From: Phycisphaerales bacterium
GTDB lineage: Bacteria > Planctomycetota > Phycisphaerae > Phycisphaerales > UBA1924
Direction of reading: 5' to 3'
DNA length: 64,000 bases
Assembly: GCA_905339235.1 (NCBI GenBank)
Contig: CAJPFG010000010.1
Span: forward strand, 1 to 64,000
The notes beneath the pieces are model-generated. The model was given only the letters and a program-made list of their open reading frames with translations. It did no database searches and was not told the origin of the DNA. Positions within the stretch are counted from its first letter, which is position 1; every line of letters begins with the position of its first letter. Below are positions 25,274 to 33,711 of the stretch, one piece after another. The translations under genes were made by a program, and so were the position numbers.

Positions 25274-26517
25274 CCACTCCGTACGCCGACAACCTCGAAC
25301 ACCAACTCGCGGCCATGACCCGCGACGACGATGCCGAGCCCGCTCTCTGGAAGAACGCCCTCGCGACGGCGCGGCCGCGGAGCCAGGGTGACTCGCGCTG
25401 GCGACTGTTTGTCTCTCGCCCCATCGGGCGCGGCGTCCTCGCCGCGGCGGCTGTGCTGCTGCTGTGCGTGATGCTCGTCGGGGCGATGTGGCCGACGCTC
25501 GGGGGCGTGAGGAGCAGGGCGAGTGGCGTGAGGCGCGACGCAACCGGAGCCGTCGATTCTGCGGGAATGTATGGGCGAGTCAGTCCAGAGACGGAAGTCG
25601 GGAAGTCCGTCCACAGCGCCGAAGGATTTGCCGGCGACGTGCAAGTCTCGGGAAGCGACGAAACAACGTATAGGTATGCGCTCCAAGAGCCGATCGGGGG
25701 TCGCCGCTCGAAGTGGTCCGCCGAGTTCCAGGATCAGGCTCCACCTCCCGCGGCCACCGCCGAGCGCCTCGTCATCCGCAAAGCCCAGATCGAACTTTGG
25801 ACCAAGGACGTCCGCGCGGCCTTCCTCAAGGCCTCCATGCTCCTCTCCGAGGCCCAGAGCGAGTACATGGAAGAATCCAGCCTCACCGGCCAGGATGCCG
25901 AGTTCGACAAGGACGGCAACATCACCCGCCCCTCCACGCTCGCGGCCTCCGTCAAACTCCGCGTCGCGGCCACCCGCCTCGGGACCGTCCTCGCCCAACT
26001 CCGCGAACTCGGCGTCGTCACCTCCGAGACCGCCGGCGGCGAGGACGTGACCGAGCAGATGGTCGATCTCGAAGCCCGCATCCGCAACGAGCAGCGCGTC
26101 GAAGCCGAACTCCTCTCCCTGCTCGAGTCCCGCAAGGGCGAGCCCCTCGAAGGCATCCTCAAACTCCGCGACTCCATCGGTAACGTCCGGCAGAACATTG
26201 AACGCATGACCGCCCAGCGCGAACGGCTCTCGCGCCTGGTGTCACTCGCCACCGTCCTGGTCATCATCCGCTCCGATACTGCCATCGCCCCGGTCGTCCC
26301 GACCGAGCAATCTCTCGGCGACTATTTCGTCAAGGGCCTCAACACCGCCTACACCCGAGGCATCCGCACGCTTGCCGACTCCGCCGCGTGGCTCGTGCAG
26401 ACCCTCATCGGAGGCCTGCCGTGGTGGCTGCTCCTCGCCGCGGCCGTACTCGCCCTGCGTCTGGCCTGGCGGCGCTACCAGCGCGCCATGGCCGCGGAGC
26501 CGGCGCCTAGGGCCTGA
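25270..26517 (+). CDS. DUF4349-domain membrane protein, probable anti-sigma partner
   Basis: A 415-residue protein translationally coupled to the sigma factor. Residues 1-55 are cytoplasmic and one transmembrane segment lies at about 56-75 (RGVLAAAAVLLLCVMLVG). A DUF4349 domain (about 165-375) follows, with RLVIRKAQIELWTKDVRAAF, then GVVTSETAGGEDVTEQMVDL and a long coiled coil (LEARIRNEQRVEAELLSLLE). A last transmembrane helix lies at about 375-400. DUF4349 proteins are envelope proteins of unknown role. The N-terminal part resembles anti-sigma domains in length and topology only. Confidence 0.78.
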   Translation: MTTPYADNLEHQLAAMTRDDDAEPALWKNALATARPRSQGDSRWRLFVSRPIGRGVLAAAAVLLLCVMLVGAMWPTLGGVRSRASGVRRDATGAVDSAGMYGRVSPETEVGKSVHSAEGFAGDVQVSGSDETTYRYALQEPIGGRRSKWSAEFQDQAPPPAATAERLVIRKAQIELWTKDVRAAFLKASMLLSEAQSEYMEESSLTGQDAEFDKDGNITRPSTLAASVKLRVAATRLGTVLAQLRELGVVTSETAGGEDVTEQMVDLEARIRNEQRVEAELLSLLESRKGEPLEGILKLRDSIGNVRQNIERMTAQRERLSRLVSLATVLVIIRSDTAIAPVVPTEQSLGDYFVKGLNTAYTRGIRTLADSAAWLVQTLIGGLPWWLLLAAAVLALRLAWRRYQRAMAAEPAPRA

Positions 26518-26569
26518 GCAACGCCCAGGATTCGGGGATGGCGCGCGGCGGAACCTGCGGGGCCGCGCC

Positions 26570-26592
26570 CGAAACCCGGCGTTCACGCCGGT
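26570..26592. repeat. Perfect hairpin between DUF4349 gene and next gene
   Basis: GAAACCCGGCG, TTCA, CGCCGGTTTC, with one unpaired base. Placed 50 bp after a stop codon it may end transcription or protect the mRNA; no T-run follows. Confidence 0.4.
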
Positions 26593-26663
26593 TTCAAACT
26601 TCCATGGCCGGATGGCCGTACCACCAACGGGAGAGCCTGGCGCCCACGCGAAAGGAGCGCACC

Positions 26664-27254
26664 ATGAAACTCTCTCTGATCATCGCCTGTTTCAGTCCGG
26701 TGCTGCTGGTTTCGGGATCGATGGGTCAGCCGGCGGCGCCTGCACCTCCCCAGCAGCCCACCGATTCGCAAGTGACATCCGCGGATGTACCGCCACGCGA
26801 TCCCCAGACCCTGAAGGCCGCGTATTGGTGGCGTTACGGCCGGTATGGCTACACGGGGGTTTCGACGGGTGATCAGGGGATCGCAGGCTCGATCGTGCCC
26901 CCGGCCCCCACAACGGTTCAGGCCCTGCCGAACTACGACGGGTCCGTGGCGGTCGTGTGGGCCATGCCGGCCGGCGCGGCCGAGCGCGGCGATGTGTTCC
27001 AGGTCGGCCGACGCCTCCCGGGGCAAAGTGACTTCTGGCTCGTGGGTGAGACCTACTCCCCGCGATTCACCGATCGCGACGTCCCGCCGGGCGCGACGAA
27101 TATCCAGTACAAAGTCGTGGTGCGCCGCGGCGGACCGGAGGGCGCGGGCGGCGTCTACGGCCCGGTTTCGGCGGTTGCCTCCGCGAGCATCGATTCGGGG
27201 ATTCGTCGAGCGGTCCAGCGAGTTCTGTATCCGGCGGCTGACCGAGCACGGTGA
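26664..27254 (+). CDS. Secreted protein with fibronectin-III-like module
   Basis: A 196-residue exported protein. A signal peptide (about 1-22, ending SMGQP) is followed by a Pro/Gln-rich stretch. A beta-sandwich region (about 80-180) with PTTVQALPNYDGSVAVVWAM, then FTDRDVPPGATNIQYKVVVR, has the rhythm of a fibronectin type III domain. A textbook AAAGGAG lies 6 nt before the ATG at 26664. It follows the sigma/DUF4349 pair and may be its target. No family name is assigned. Confidence 0.6.
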   Translation: MKLSLIIACFSPVLLVSGSMGQPAAPAPPQQPTDSQVTSADVPPRDPQTLKAAYWWRYGRYGYTGVSTGDQGIAGSIVPPAPTTVQALPNYDGSVAVVWAMPAGAAERGDVFQVGRRLPGQSDFWLVGETYSPRFTDRDVPPGATNIQYKVVVRRGGPEGAGGVYGPVSAVASASIDSGIRRAVQRVLYPAADRAR

Positions 27255-27584
27255 GGTGTAACCGGCCTTCCGCTCCGAACACAATCCCCGGCAGCCATGA
27301 GTCCCCCCGGGGAGGACTCATCGTCCACCCCACCGCGCTCCCGCCCGATGATTGGCTGGTTCTGCGATACTCCCTGACCGTGATGCCGATTGCGGTCGAG
27401 GTAGACGGCCCCCTGGTCTACCAGTGCTACCAACCAGAGAGCGGTTCGACCCGGGGCTGGTGCCTCGCTCCGAGCCTCCAACGCTGAAAAAGACCGCAAG
27501 TCCTTGGGCAAGGCCTGTTTACGCGGCGAGGTTTTTGTTAAGTATCCGTTGACATACCGCGTTTAAGCCGTACACTGTGTTCGT
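27255..27584. other. 330-bp gap with hairpin and strong promoter
   Basis: It holds a perfect palindrome ATGAGTCC/GGACTCAT at about 27297-27321 around a CCCCGGGG core, and a near-consensus promoter at 27549-27576. A T-loop-like GGTTCGACCC at 27451 was checked and does not form a tRNA. No other gene is seen. Confidence 0.45.
27549..27576 (+). promoter_or_regulatory. Near-consensus promoter, apparently leaderless
   Basis: TTGACA (27549-27554), 16 bases, TACACT (27571-27576), then eight bases to the ATG at 27585. Transcription would begin at or next to the start codon. This is one of the best sigma-70-type promoters in the window. Confidence 0.65.
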
Positions 27585-28352
27585 ATGCAGGACCTGTCCC
27601 CCTCCGATCACGTCCGCCTCAACGCCTGGTTTGACCAGCGCGCTCCACTCCCCGACCTCGCTCGCGCCCTCAACCTCTCGACCTCCCAACTCGCCGACTG
27701 GGCCGCTCAGCCTCACATCGCCGCCGCCATTGTCTCCATCGAAAAAACTGCCGGCCAACGCGCGGCCTACCTCCACCTCCAGTCCCAGCACGACGCCATC
27801 AACCGCCTGCTCGACATCGTCCGCACTTCCCAGCACGAAGAGACCGCCCGCCGCGCCGCCGACCGTCTCCTCCGCCCCTTCAGCCGCGGCCACTTCGATT
27901 CCCCGTCGCCTTCCCCCGCTCCACGGCGGCAATCCTCGCCTGCCCGCCTCCACGCCCCGCACGCGCCCCTCGCCCCCGCGCCCGTCCACGTCACGCCGGC
28001 CGACCCGGCGCCGCCAACCCAGCCGCCGCCCGCAACTCACACGCCGGCCGACCCGTTCGAAGACGCCACACTCGACGCCGAACTCGACGCGGACCTTGAT
28101 GCCGAACTTGATGCCGAACTCGACGCTGAACTCGACGCCCTCGACGATCTCGATCTCGACGACGACGAGCGAGACCTCGCCGAAGATCAGGCCGCCGATC
28201 GCGTGGAAGATCGCCAGGCCGCGCGCCTCGAAGCACGTCTGGGCGTCTCGCTCCTCCATCCCGAGATTCTCCGGGCCCTCACCGAAGGCCGCGCTCACGA
28301 AATCGAGAAGATCGCCGCCGCGATCCGCGCCGCCCAGCCCCGGGCTCCGTAG
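27585..28352 (+). CDS. Hypothetical protein with acidic LDAE repeats
   Basis: A 255-residue protein. The N-terminal third (about 1-90) is helical, with LNAWFDQRAPLPDLARALNL and STSQLADWAAQPHIAAAI looking like a helix-turn-helix of the kind found in small terminase subunits and Hin-like proteins. A Pro/Ala linker (about 105-155) follows, then six or seven tandem repeats of LDAE/LDAD (about 165-190; DNA period 12 bp), and a helical tail LLHPEILRALTEGRAHEIEK. Function unknown. A DNA-binding head with an acidic repeat arm suggests a regulator, but this is inference. Confidence 0.6.
   Translation: MQDLSPSDHVRLNAWFDQRAPLPDLARALNLSTSQLADWAAQPHIAAAIVSIEKTAGQRAAYLHLQSQHDAINRLLDIVRTSQHEETARRAADRLLRPFSRGHFDSPSPSPAPRRQSSPARLHAPHAPLAPAPVHVTPADPAPPTQPPPATHTPADPFEDATLDAELDADLDAELDAELDAELDALDDLDLDDDERDLAEDQAADRVEDRQAARLEARLGVSLLHPEILRALTEGRAHEIEKIAAAIRAAQPRAP
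28075..28150 (+). repeat. 12-bp tandem repeat encoding LDAE units
   Basis: Units of the form GAACTCGACGCN or GAACTTGATGCN repeat about six times in frame. Third-position changes between units show that the repeat is kept at protein level rather than being a fresh DNA expansion. Confidence 0.6.
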
Positions 28353-28382
28353 TTTCTGCGGCAAGCCGCGCCCGCCCGCTCG

Positions 28383-28388
28383 TACACT
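28383..28388 (+). promoter_or_regulatory. Candidate -10 box of CDF transporter gene, leaderless start
   Basis: TACACT followed by five C bases and the GTG at 28394. Confidence 0.4.
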
Positions 28389-28393
28389 CCCCC

Positions 28394-29290
28394 GTGCCCG
28401 AAGCGCCATCCAACACGCGCGCCCAGCGCCTCGCGCTCCTCGGCCTGGTCTCGAACCTCGCGCTCGCCGGAATCAAACTCCTCGCCGGCGTCATCGGCCA
28501 TTCCTACGCCCTCATCGCCGACGCCATCGAGTCCATCGCCGATATCGTCGGCTCCGTGGTGATCTGGGGCGGCCTGCACATCTCCGCGCGCCCCGCCACC
28601 GAAAAGCACCCCTACGGATACGGCAAGGCCGAGGCCCTCGCCGCGCTCGCCGTCGCCATCCTCATCTTCGCCGCGGGCATCGGCATCGCCGTCGAAGCCG
28701 TTCGCGAAATCATCACCCCGCACCACACGCCGGCCTGGTGGACGCTCGTGGTTCTGCTCGTGGTTGTCGCCGTCAAGGAAACCCTCTTCCGCGCGATGCG
28801 TCGGGTCGCCCGCGATACCGAAAGCCCCGCCGCCGAGACCGACGCCTGGCACCATCGGGCCGACGCCATCACCTCCGCCGCGGCCTTCGTCGGCATCGGT
28901 ATCGCCGTTGTCGGCAAGCACTACACCCACGACGACCGCTTCGCCCCCGCCGACGACTGGGCGGCCTTGCTCGCCGCAGGGATCATCCTCTTCAACGCCT
29001 TCAGAATCATGACCACGCCCGTCCGCGAACTCCTCGACATGCAATCGGGCTTGGTCACCGAAAGGGCCCGACAGATCGCCTCCGGCGTCCCTGGCGTCTC
29101 CAATATCCAGAAGGCCTTCGCCCGAAAGAGCGGCACGCGGTACTGGATCGACATGCACGTCTGGGTGGACGGCTCGATGAGCGTGCGCGATGCCCACGCC
29201 CTGGCCCATGCCGTCAAAGACGCGGTAAGAAGGGAAATCCCCAGTGTGTACGATGTCCTGATCCACGTGGAGCCGGCGCGAAATCCTTGA
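28394..29290 (+). CDS. Cation diffusion facilitator (CDF) transporter
   Basis: A 298-residue exporter of divalent metals such as zinc, iron or manganese using proton antiport. It has six transmembrane segments. HPYGYGKAEALAALAVAILI is the family signature after helix 2, and the metal-site residues are seen as ESIAD in helix 2 and HHRAD in helix 5. The usual first Asp of helix 2 is Glu here, which could alter metal choice. The C-terminal cytoplasmic domain (YWIDMHVWVDGSMSVRDAHA) is complete. GTG start. Confidence 0.9.
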   Translation: MPEAPSNTRAQRLALLGLVSNLALAGIKLLAGVIGHSYALIADAIESIADIVGSVVIWGGLHISARPATEKHPYGYGKAEALAALAVAILIFAAGIGIAVEAVREIITPHHTPAWWTLVVLLVVVAVKETLFRAMRRVARDTESPAAETDAWHHRADAITSAAAFVGIGIAVVGKHYTHDDRFAPADDWAALLAAGIILFNAFRIMTTPVRELLDMQSGLVTERARQIASGVPGVSNIQKAFARKSGTRYWIDMHVWVDGSMSVRDAHALAHAVKDAVRREIPSVYDVLIHVEPARNP

Positions 29291-29311
29291 GCCGCATGCC
29301 AACAATGGCCC

Positions 29312-30580
29312 ATGCCCTTCGCCGCCATCGTGTTCGCGCTCGCCGCGATTTCCCAACCCCCTTCAACCACCCCTCCCGAACCCCCGCTCGACTGGAAAAG
29401 CCTCGAAGCCCCGTTCCTCACCAACCACGTCCAGTTGACCTTTGCGAACAAGTTCGTTCGCGCCGGAGAGTCCTACTTCTCGCCCGATGGCGAGTGGATC
29501 GTCTTCCAGGCCGTGGCCGTTCCCGAAGAGGGGAAGGACGCCGACCCCTTCTATGCGATGTACGTCGCCCGCCTGAAGCGCGAGGGCGGCCGCGTCACCG
29601 GCCTCGAAACTCCCACCCGCATCAGCCCGCCCGGCAGCGCCAACACCTGCGGATGGTTCCATCCCTCCGACCCCAACACCGTGCTCTTCGGCAGCACCGT
29701 GATCCCGCCCGCAGAAGAGCAGAAATCGGGCTTCCAGCGCAAGGACCGGAAGTACAAGTGGGCTTTCCCGGAAGAAATGGAAGTCGTCCAGGTCCACCCG
29801 TTCATCATGGGCGGAGCCATCGCGACGCCGGACGGCAAGCCCGGCAAGTCCTTCCGCGGCGGGACGCTCCCGCAGATCGGTTCGCCCTCCGTTCTCTTCA
29901 GCCGCCCGCACTACGACGCCGAGTGCTCCTTCGATTCCACCGGCCGCTTCGTGCTCTACTCCCACGTCGAAGACCCCAAGCCCGACAACACCCTCGCCGA
30001 CGCCAATCTGTATATCTACGACACCAGGACCAAGGCGCACACCGCGCTGGTCACGGCCCCCGGCTACGACGGCGGCCCCTTCTTCGCCCCCGGTGACGGC
30101 TGGATTACCTACCGCTCCGACCGCAGCGGCAACGACCTGCTCCAGATCTTCATCGCCGACCTGAGGCACGAGAAAGATGCCGACGGCGTCAACGTCCCCG
30201 TCGGAATCGAGGGCGAGTATCAACTTACCAACAACGATCACGTGAACTGGTGCCCCTACTGGCATCCCTCCGGCGAGTTCATCCTCTACGCCACCAGCGA
30301 AGTCAGCCACTCCAACTACGAGGTCTTCGCCATCGAAACCCCGGTCTGGTCGATCAAGAAGGGCGAGGTCAAGCCCGCCGACCTCCGGCGGATTCGCATC
30401 ACCCAGGCCAGCGGCGCCGACGTGCTCCCCGCCTTCAGCCCCGACGGAAAACTCCTTCTCGTCACCTCGCAGCGCATGCCGATCGGCGCACCCGAGCCAA
30501 AGGGCCCAAGCCAACTCTGGATCGCCGAGTGGGCCGGCGGAAGCCCCTTCAAGCCCGCGCCCAAGGGAAACTCGCGGTGA
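29312..30580 (+). CDS. Secreted TolB/PD40-type beta-propeller protein
   Basis: A 422-residue protein with a short signal peptide (about 1-15). It has several PD40/WD40-like blades: YFSPDGEWIVFQAVA, CSFDSTGRFVLYSHVEDPKP, PSGEFILYATSEVSHSNYEV and PAFSPDGKLLLVTSQRMPIG. These repeats fold as a beta-propeller similar to TolB. No enzymatic domain follows. It could bind peptides, glycans or partner proteins in the periplasm. Its stop overlaps the next GTG start. Confidence 0.8.
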   Translation: MPFAAIVFALAAISQPPSTTPPEPPLDWKSLEAPFLTNHVQLTFANKFVRAGESYFSPDGEWIVFQAVAVPEEGKDADPFYAMYVARLKREGGRVTGLETPTRISPPGSANTCGWFHPSDPNTVLFGSTVIPPAEEQKSGFQRKDRKYKWAFPEEMEVVQVHPFIMGGAIATPDGKPGKSFRGGTLPQIGSPSVLFSRPHYDAECSFDSTGRFVLYSHVEDPKPDNTLADANLYIYDTRTKAHTALVTAPGYDGGPFFAPGDGWITYRSDRSGNDLLQIFIADLRHEKDADGVNVPVGIEGEYQLTNNDHVNWCPYWHPSGEFILYATSEVSHSNYEVFAIETPVWSIKKGEVKPADLRRIRITQASGADVLPAFSPDGKLLLVTSQRMPIGAPEPKGPSQLWIAEWAGGSPFKPAPKGNSR

Positions 30581-31020
30581 GCGGCCTGTTCGATCCCGTC
30601 GAATCCAAACTCGCCGGCGCCGACGAGCGCGACGCGGCCTTGGTAGCCGAGTACATCCGCATCGGCCGTACGCTCGACGACCTCGCCTATACCGCCGAGT
30701 TCGAGCGCCTGTTCGAAGCCATCGGCGGCGAGCGCGCCTGGAAGTCCCGCTGGTCCGTCCTGCACCGGCTCCAGAATCTCCGCAAGGCCAGCAAACTCCC
30801 CAAACTCGGGCGAGCCGCCTCCACCCCGATCAAGGTCACCGTCGATGAAGAGGGAATCCTTGCAGAACTGGTGATTCAGGCGGTCGGCACGCTCGGCCAG
30901 CGCGATCAACTCCTGTACGACCCCCGATTCGACGCGGTCGTGCAGACTTTCAACGCGCGAACCGGTCGAAATCTCGAACCTCATGACACCTGGCGGCTGG
31001 TTGCTAAACTCGCCAAGTGA
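30577..31020 (+). CDS. Hypothetical protein coupled to the propeller gene
   Basis: A 147-residue soluble, helical protein. The GTG start shares a GTGA junction with the stop of the propeller gene. Notable parts are DERDAALVAEYIRIGRTLDD and WSVLHRLQNLRKASKLPKLG. No family was recognised and there is no signal peptide or membrane segment. Confidence 0.6.
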   Translation: MSGLFDPVESKLAGADERDAALVAEYIRIGRTLDDLAYTAEFERLFEAIGGERAWKSRWSVLHRLQNLRKASKLPKLGRAASTPIKVTVDEEGILAELVIQAVGTLGQRDQLLYDPRFDAVVQTFNARTGRNLEPHDTWRLVAKLAK

Positions 31021-31056
31021 CCGGGCGTACTAGTAGGGGAGGCTTGTGAGTCAGGT

Positions 31057-32007
31057 ATGACCGAATCTCTCCGCACTCTTCTCACCGGAATTGTGGACTA
31101 CGCCGGGCTGTTCCCGCCCGCGAAACTCGACATGCAGAGCGCGGTCGAGGCCTACAACCGCGCCAAGATCGGCGAAAACGCCTGGATGCTCGGCCGGTTC
31201 ATCTGCCCGGCCTCCCGGTTGAGCGAGTTCGAAACGTGCGCCGCCCCGTTCCTCCCCGGCACCTTCGCCACCAGCGGCTACCGCGAACACGCGGGCAACG
31301 CCGAGCCGTGGCGCCTTTCCGTCCTTCTCGACAACGGCTTCCGCGACGCACTGGCCACCATCGCGGCCTTCAACATCAGGCACGAACCCTTGGATCACGG
31401 CCAGGCGTTCATCGACTGCGTCGAGTCCAAAGTCGAAAACGTCAACCAGATCGACGGCGCCCTGGAAGAGATGCCCGACAACCTCTTCCCGTTCTTCGAG
31501 TTCCCCGTCGGCGTCGTCGGATCTCCCAAAGACTGCCGCGGCTTCGTCGCCGCGCTCGCCGGCGAGCACGCCGCCGCCAAGATCCGTACCGGCGGCATCC
31601 AGGCCGGCGCGTTCCCTCCGGCGGACGAAGTGATTGCCTTCCTGAATGCCTGCGCCGCCGCCGAGGTGCCGTTCAAGGCCACCGCCGGCCTGCACCATCC
31701 GCTCCGCGGCTACCACGCCCTGACCTACGAACAGGGGAGCGCGGGTTGCGAGATGCACGGCTTCATCAATGTCTTCCTCGCCGCCGCGTTCATCCGCATC
31801 AAGGGCCCCAGCGAAAAGGAAACCACGGCGCTCCTGACCGAGGAGGAGCCCGACAACTTCACGTGGTGCGACGAGGTCGTGAGTTGGCGGGGGCACGGGC
31901 TGGAAACCGGCCAGATCGCCGCGGCCAGAGAGCAGTTCGCCCTCTCGTTCGGGTCGTGTTCTTTCGATGATCCCACTTCCGACTTGCGGAAACTGGGCTG
32001 GCTGTAG
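31057..32007 (+). CDS. Conserved hypothetical protein, possible TIM-barrel fold
   Basis: A 316-residue soluble protein with LTGIVDYAGLFPPAKLDMQS at the N-terminus. Alternating strands and helices follow, including KIRTGGIQAGAFPPADEVIA and FKATAGLHHPLRGYHALTY. The KIRTGG/FKATAGLHHP pair recalls phosphate- or substrate-binding ends of barrel strands, as in aldolase-like enzymes. I have the impression of a conserved family in Planctomycetes and Bacteroidetes, but I cannot name it. It is probably cytoplasmic. Confidence 0.6.
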   Translation: MTESLRTLLTGIVDYAGLFPPAKLDMQSAVEAYNRAKIGENAWMLGRFICPASRLSEFETCAAPFLPGTFATSGYREHAGNAEPWRLSVLLDNGFRDALATIAAFNIRHEPLDHGQAFIDCVESKVENVNQIDGALEEMPDNLFPFFEFPVGVVGSPKDCRGFVAALAGEHAAAKIRTGGIQAGAFPPADEVIAFLNACAAAEVPFKATAGLHHPLRGYHALTYEQGSAGCEMHGFINVFLAAAFIRIKGPSEKETTALLTEEEPDNFTWCDEVVSWRGHGLETGQIAAAREQFALSFGSCSFDDPTSDLRKLGWL

Positions 32008-32020
32008 CGCCCTCCCGCTC

Positions 32021-32048
32021 TTGAATCCCCGGCCGCGCCGCCTACACT
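32021..32048 (+). promoter_or_regulatory. rplU promoter
   Basis: TTGAAT (32021-32026), 16 bases, TACACT (32043-32048), about 31 bp before the rplU start codon. CCCGGAG lies inside the leader as a possible ribosome-binding site. Confidence 0.5.
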
Positions 32049-32078
32049 CCCCTCCCGCATTTCCCGGAGTTTCCTCCC

Positions 32079-32405
32079 ATGTACGCGATCATCGAAGAGT
32101 CCGGCTCGCAGCGCAAGGTCTTGTCCGGTGAGGAGATCCTGGTGGATCTGCTCTCCGACGGAAACGCCCAGAACGGCCAGAAGGTCACCTTCGACAAGGT
32201 GCTGGTCGTCGGCGAGGTCGGCGGGGATGCCAAACTCGGTCAGCCCTACGTCGCCGGCGCTTCGGTGTTGGCGGAAGTAGTCGAGCCCGTGGTGCTTGGC
32301 GAAAAGGTCCACATCCAGAAGTTCCGCGACAAGAAGACCTGGCAGAAGAAGACCGGCCACCGCCAGCAGTACACCAAGGTCAAGGTCACGGCCATCAACG
32401 GCTGA
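32079..32405 (+). CDS. rplU: Large ribosomal subunit protein L21
   Basis: A 108-residue L21 that binds 23S rRNA. MYAIIEESGSQRKVLSGEEI and the C-terminal KKTWQKKTGHRQQYTKVKV match the family. In most bacteria rpmA (L27) follows directly; here a terminator and an opposite-strand glycosyltransferase follow instead. Confidence 0.95.
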   Translation: MYAIIEESGSQRKVLSGEEILVDLLSDGNAQNGQKVTFDKVLVVGEVGGDAKLGQPYVAGASVLAEVVEPVVLGEKVHIQKFRDKKTWQKKTGHRQQYTKVKVTAING

Positions 32406-32424
32406 ACCGGCCCCCACGCACCAG

Positions 32425-32454
32425 CAGCGCCCCGGTTTTTCCGGGGCGTTTTTA
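32425..32454 (+). terminator. Rho-independent terminator of rplU
   Basis: GCGCCCCGG, TTTT, CCGGGGCG, then TTTTT. The stem ends transcription directly after rplU, confirming that it is a single-gene unit. Confidence 0.8.
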
Positions 32455-32471
32455 GTTGGCAAGGCCGCTGC

Positions 32472-33671
32472 CTACGCCGCGTGGGCGATGGTGGTTCGCA
32501 GCCCATCGTTCATGGCCGCGCCGAAGACTTCCAACCGATGGTCCCACAGGTGGCGGGTTTCCACGAGTGATCGTCCGCGCGCGCCCATGGCCGCGGCCAG
32601 CGCGCGATCCGCGAGCAACCGCTCGACGCTCGCACGGGCCGACTCGGGTGAGGCGGCGTCGAACAGATCGACGCACGAAGAGAACTCGGCGCGGACGAGC
32701 GCCCGGTCGTCGGCCGCGCACGCGCAGCCGCCGGCGAGCGCCAGCAGCAGCCGCTCGCTGAAACTGTGGACGAACTGCGTCGGACCCCAGGCCAGACAGG
32801 TCCGCGCCCTGGAGAACCAGCCGGGCAGGCGCTCGTACGAGGCCTCACCCCTGTACTCGATCGTGCCGGTGCAGAACTCCCGCCACGCCTCGGTGCCGAT
32901 GACCACGGTGCGCACGCCCTGCATCGCGCGAACCAGCCGCCCGCGCCGTTCGCGATTGAGCGCCGCCGTGACGTAGCGCCACAGAATCTGAAGATACTGC
33001 CACTGGTCCGAGCCGTACACGCCGCTGGGGGCGCACAACTCGAAGGCCTGTCCGAACGCCGCGTGCGGCGCGGCCAGCATGAAACGGACCATCTCGTCGG
33101 CGGCGCCGCGAACCCCGACGGGAATCGCGTTCCTGAGTCTGATCAACTCCTCGGTCGTGTGGATGGAGCCGGCCACGAGCAGGTCGATATCGCGCCCGCC
33201 CTGTTCGGGAGCCGCCGCGTGCCCGCGTTCGAGGCCGGCCGCGTCGCAGAGCGCCGAAGGGGGCGCGCCGTGCCAGCACCGCAGGTGCTTGATGGTCGGC
33301 CATCGCAGCCGCAGCAGGTGGGTGTCGTCGGCGCACGGCATCAGCAGGCGGTAGTGGGGGAGTTTGCACAGTTGGTTCATGATCGACGCGGGGAGCGCGA
33401 GCGGATGGTCCACGAAGAAGTGGATCAGCGCGGTTCCCGGGCACGCGAGCCCGTCGGGCCCGAGCCGCGCCCACCGCGAGAATGTGTGGTAATCCTCGGG
33501 GAAGTTCAGGAACAGGAACAGGCCGGCGCGCGCGGACACTTCCCCCTCGGGGTTCACCCGGGCTCCGGCGCGGGCGAACGCCGCGCCCAACTCGCCCGCC
33601 ATCGCGCCCAGCAGGCTGTAGCGCGAGCCGTAGCGAACTGGAATGAAAACGGCCAATGACACGAATCGCAA
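32472..33671 (-). CDS. Glycosyltransferase-like protein (CgeB-type C-terminus)
   Basis: A protein of about 399 residues. Its C-terminal third (YERLPGWFSRARTCLAWGPT, VHSFSERLLLALAGGCACAA, DLFDAASPESARASVERLLA) has the pattern of CgeB-like/GT-B glycosyltransferases: a donor-site E followed by small residues and a late RHLWDHRLEVF. The N-terminal part (LIHFFVDHPLALPASIM) fits the acceptor half. The start is uncertain: TTG at 33671 avoids overlap with the upstream gene, while an ATG at 33797 would overlap it by 86 bp. The sugar and acceptor are unknown. Confidence 0.65.
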   Translation of the reverse strand: MRFVSLAVFIPVRYGSRYSLLGAMAGELGAAFARAGARVNPEGEVSARAGLFLFLNFPEDYHTFSRWARLGPDGLACPGTALIHFFVDHPLALPASIMNQLCKLPHYRLLMPCADDTHLLRLRWPTIKHLRCWHGAPPSALCDAAGLERGHAAAPEQGGRDIDLLVAGSIHTTEELIRLRNAIPVGVRGAADEMVRFMLAAPHAAFGQAFELCAPSGVYGSDQWQYLQILWRYVTAALNRERRGRLVRAMQGVRTVVIGTEAWREFCTGTIEYRGEASYERLPGWFSRARTCLAWGPTQFVHSFSERLLLALAGGCACAADDRALVRAEFSSCVDLFDAASPESARASVERLLADRALAAAMGARGRSLVETRHLWDHRLEVFGAAMNDGLRTTIAHAA

Positions 33672-33711
33672 TATCGGCCAGCCGCCGAGGGAGGCCTGCA
33701 ATTCCGCCCGC

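Noticed and set aside
27440-27480. tRNA-like T-loop GGTTCGACCC
   Set aside because: No acceptor or anticodon stem can be formed around it.
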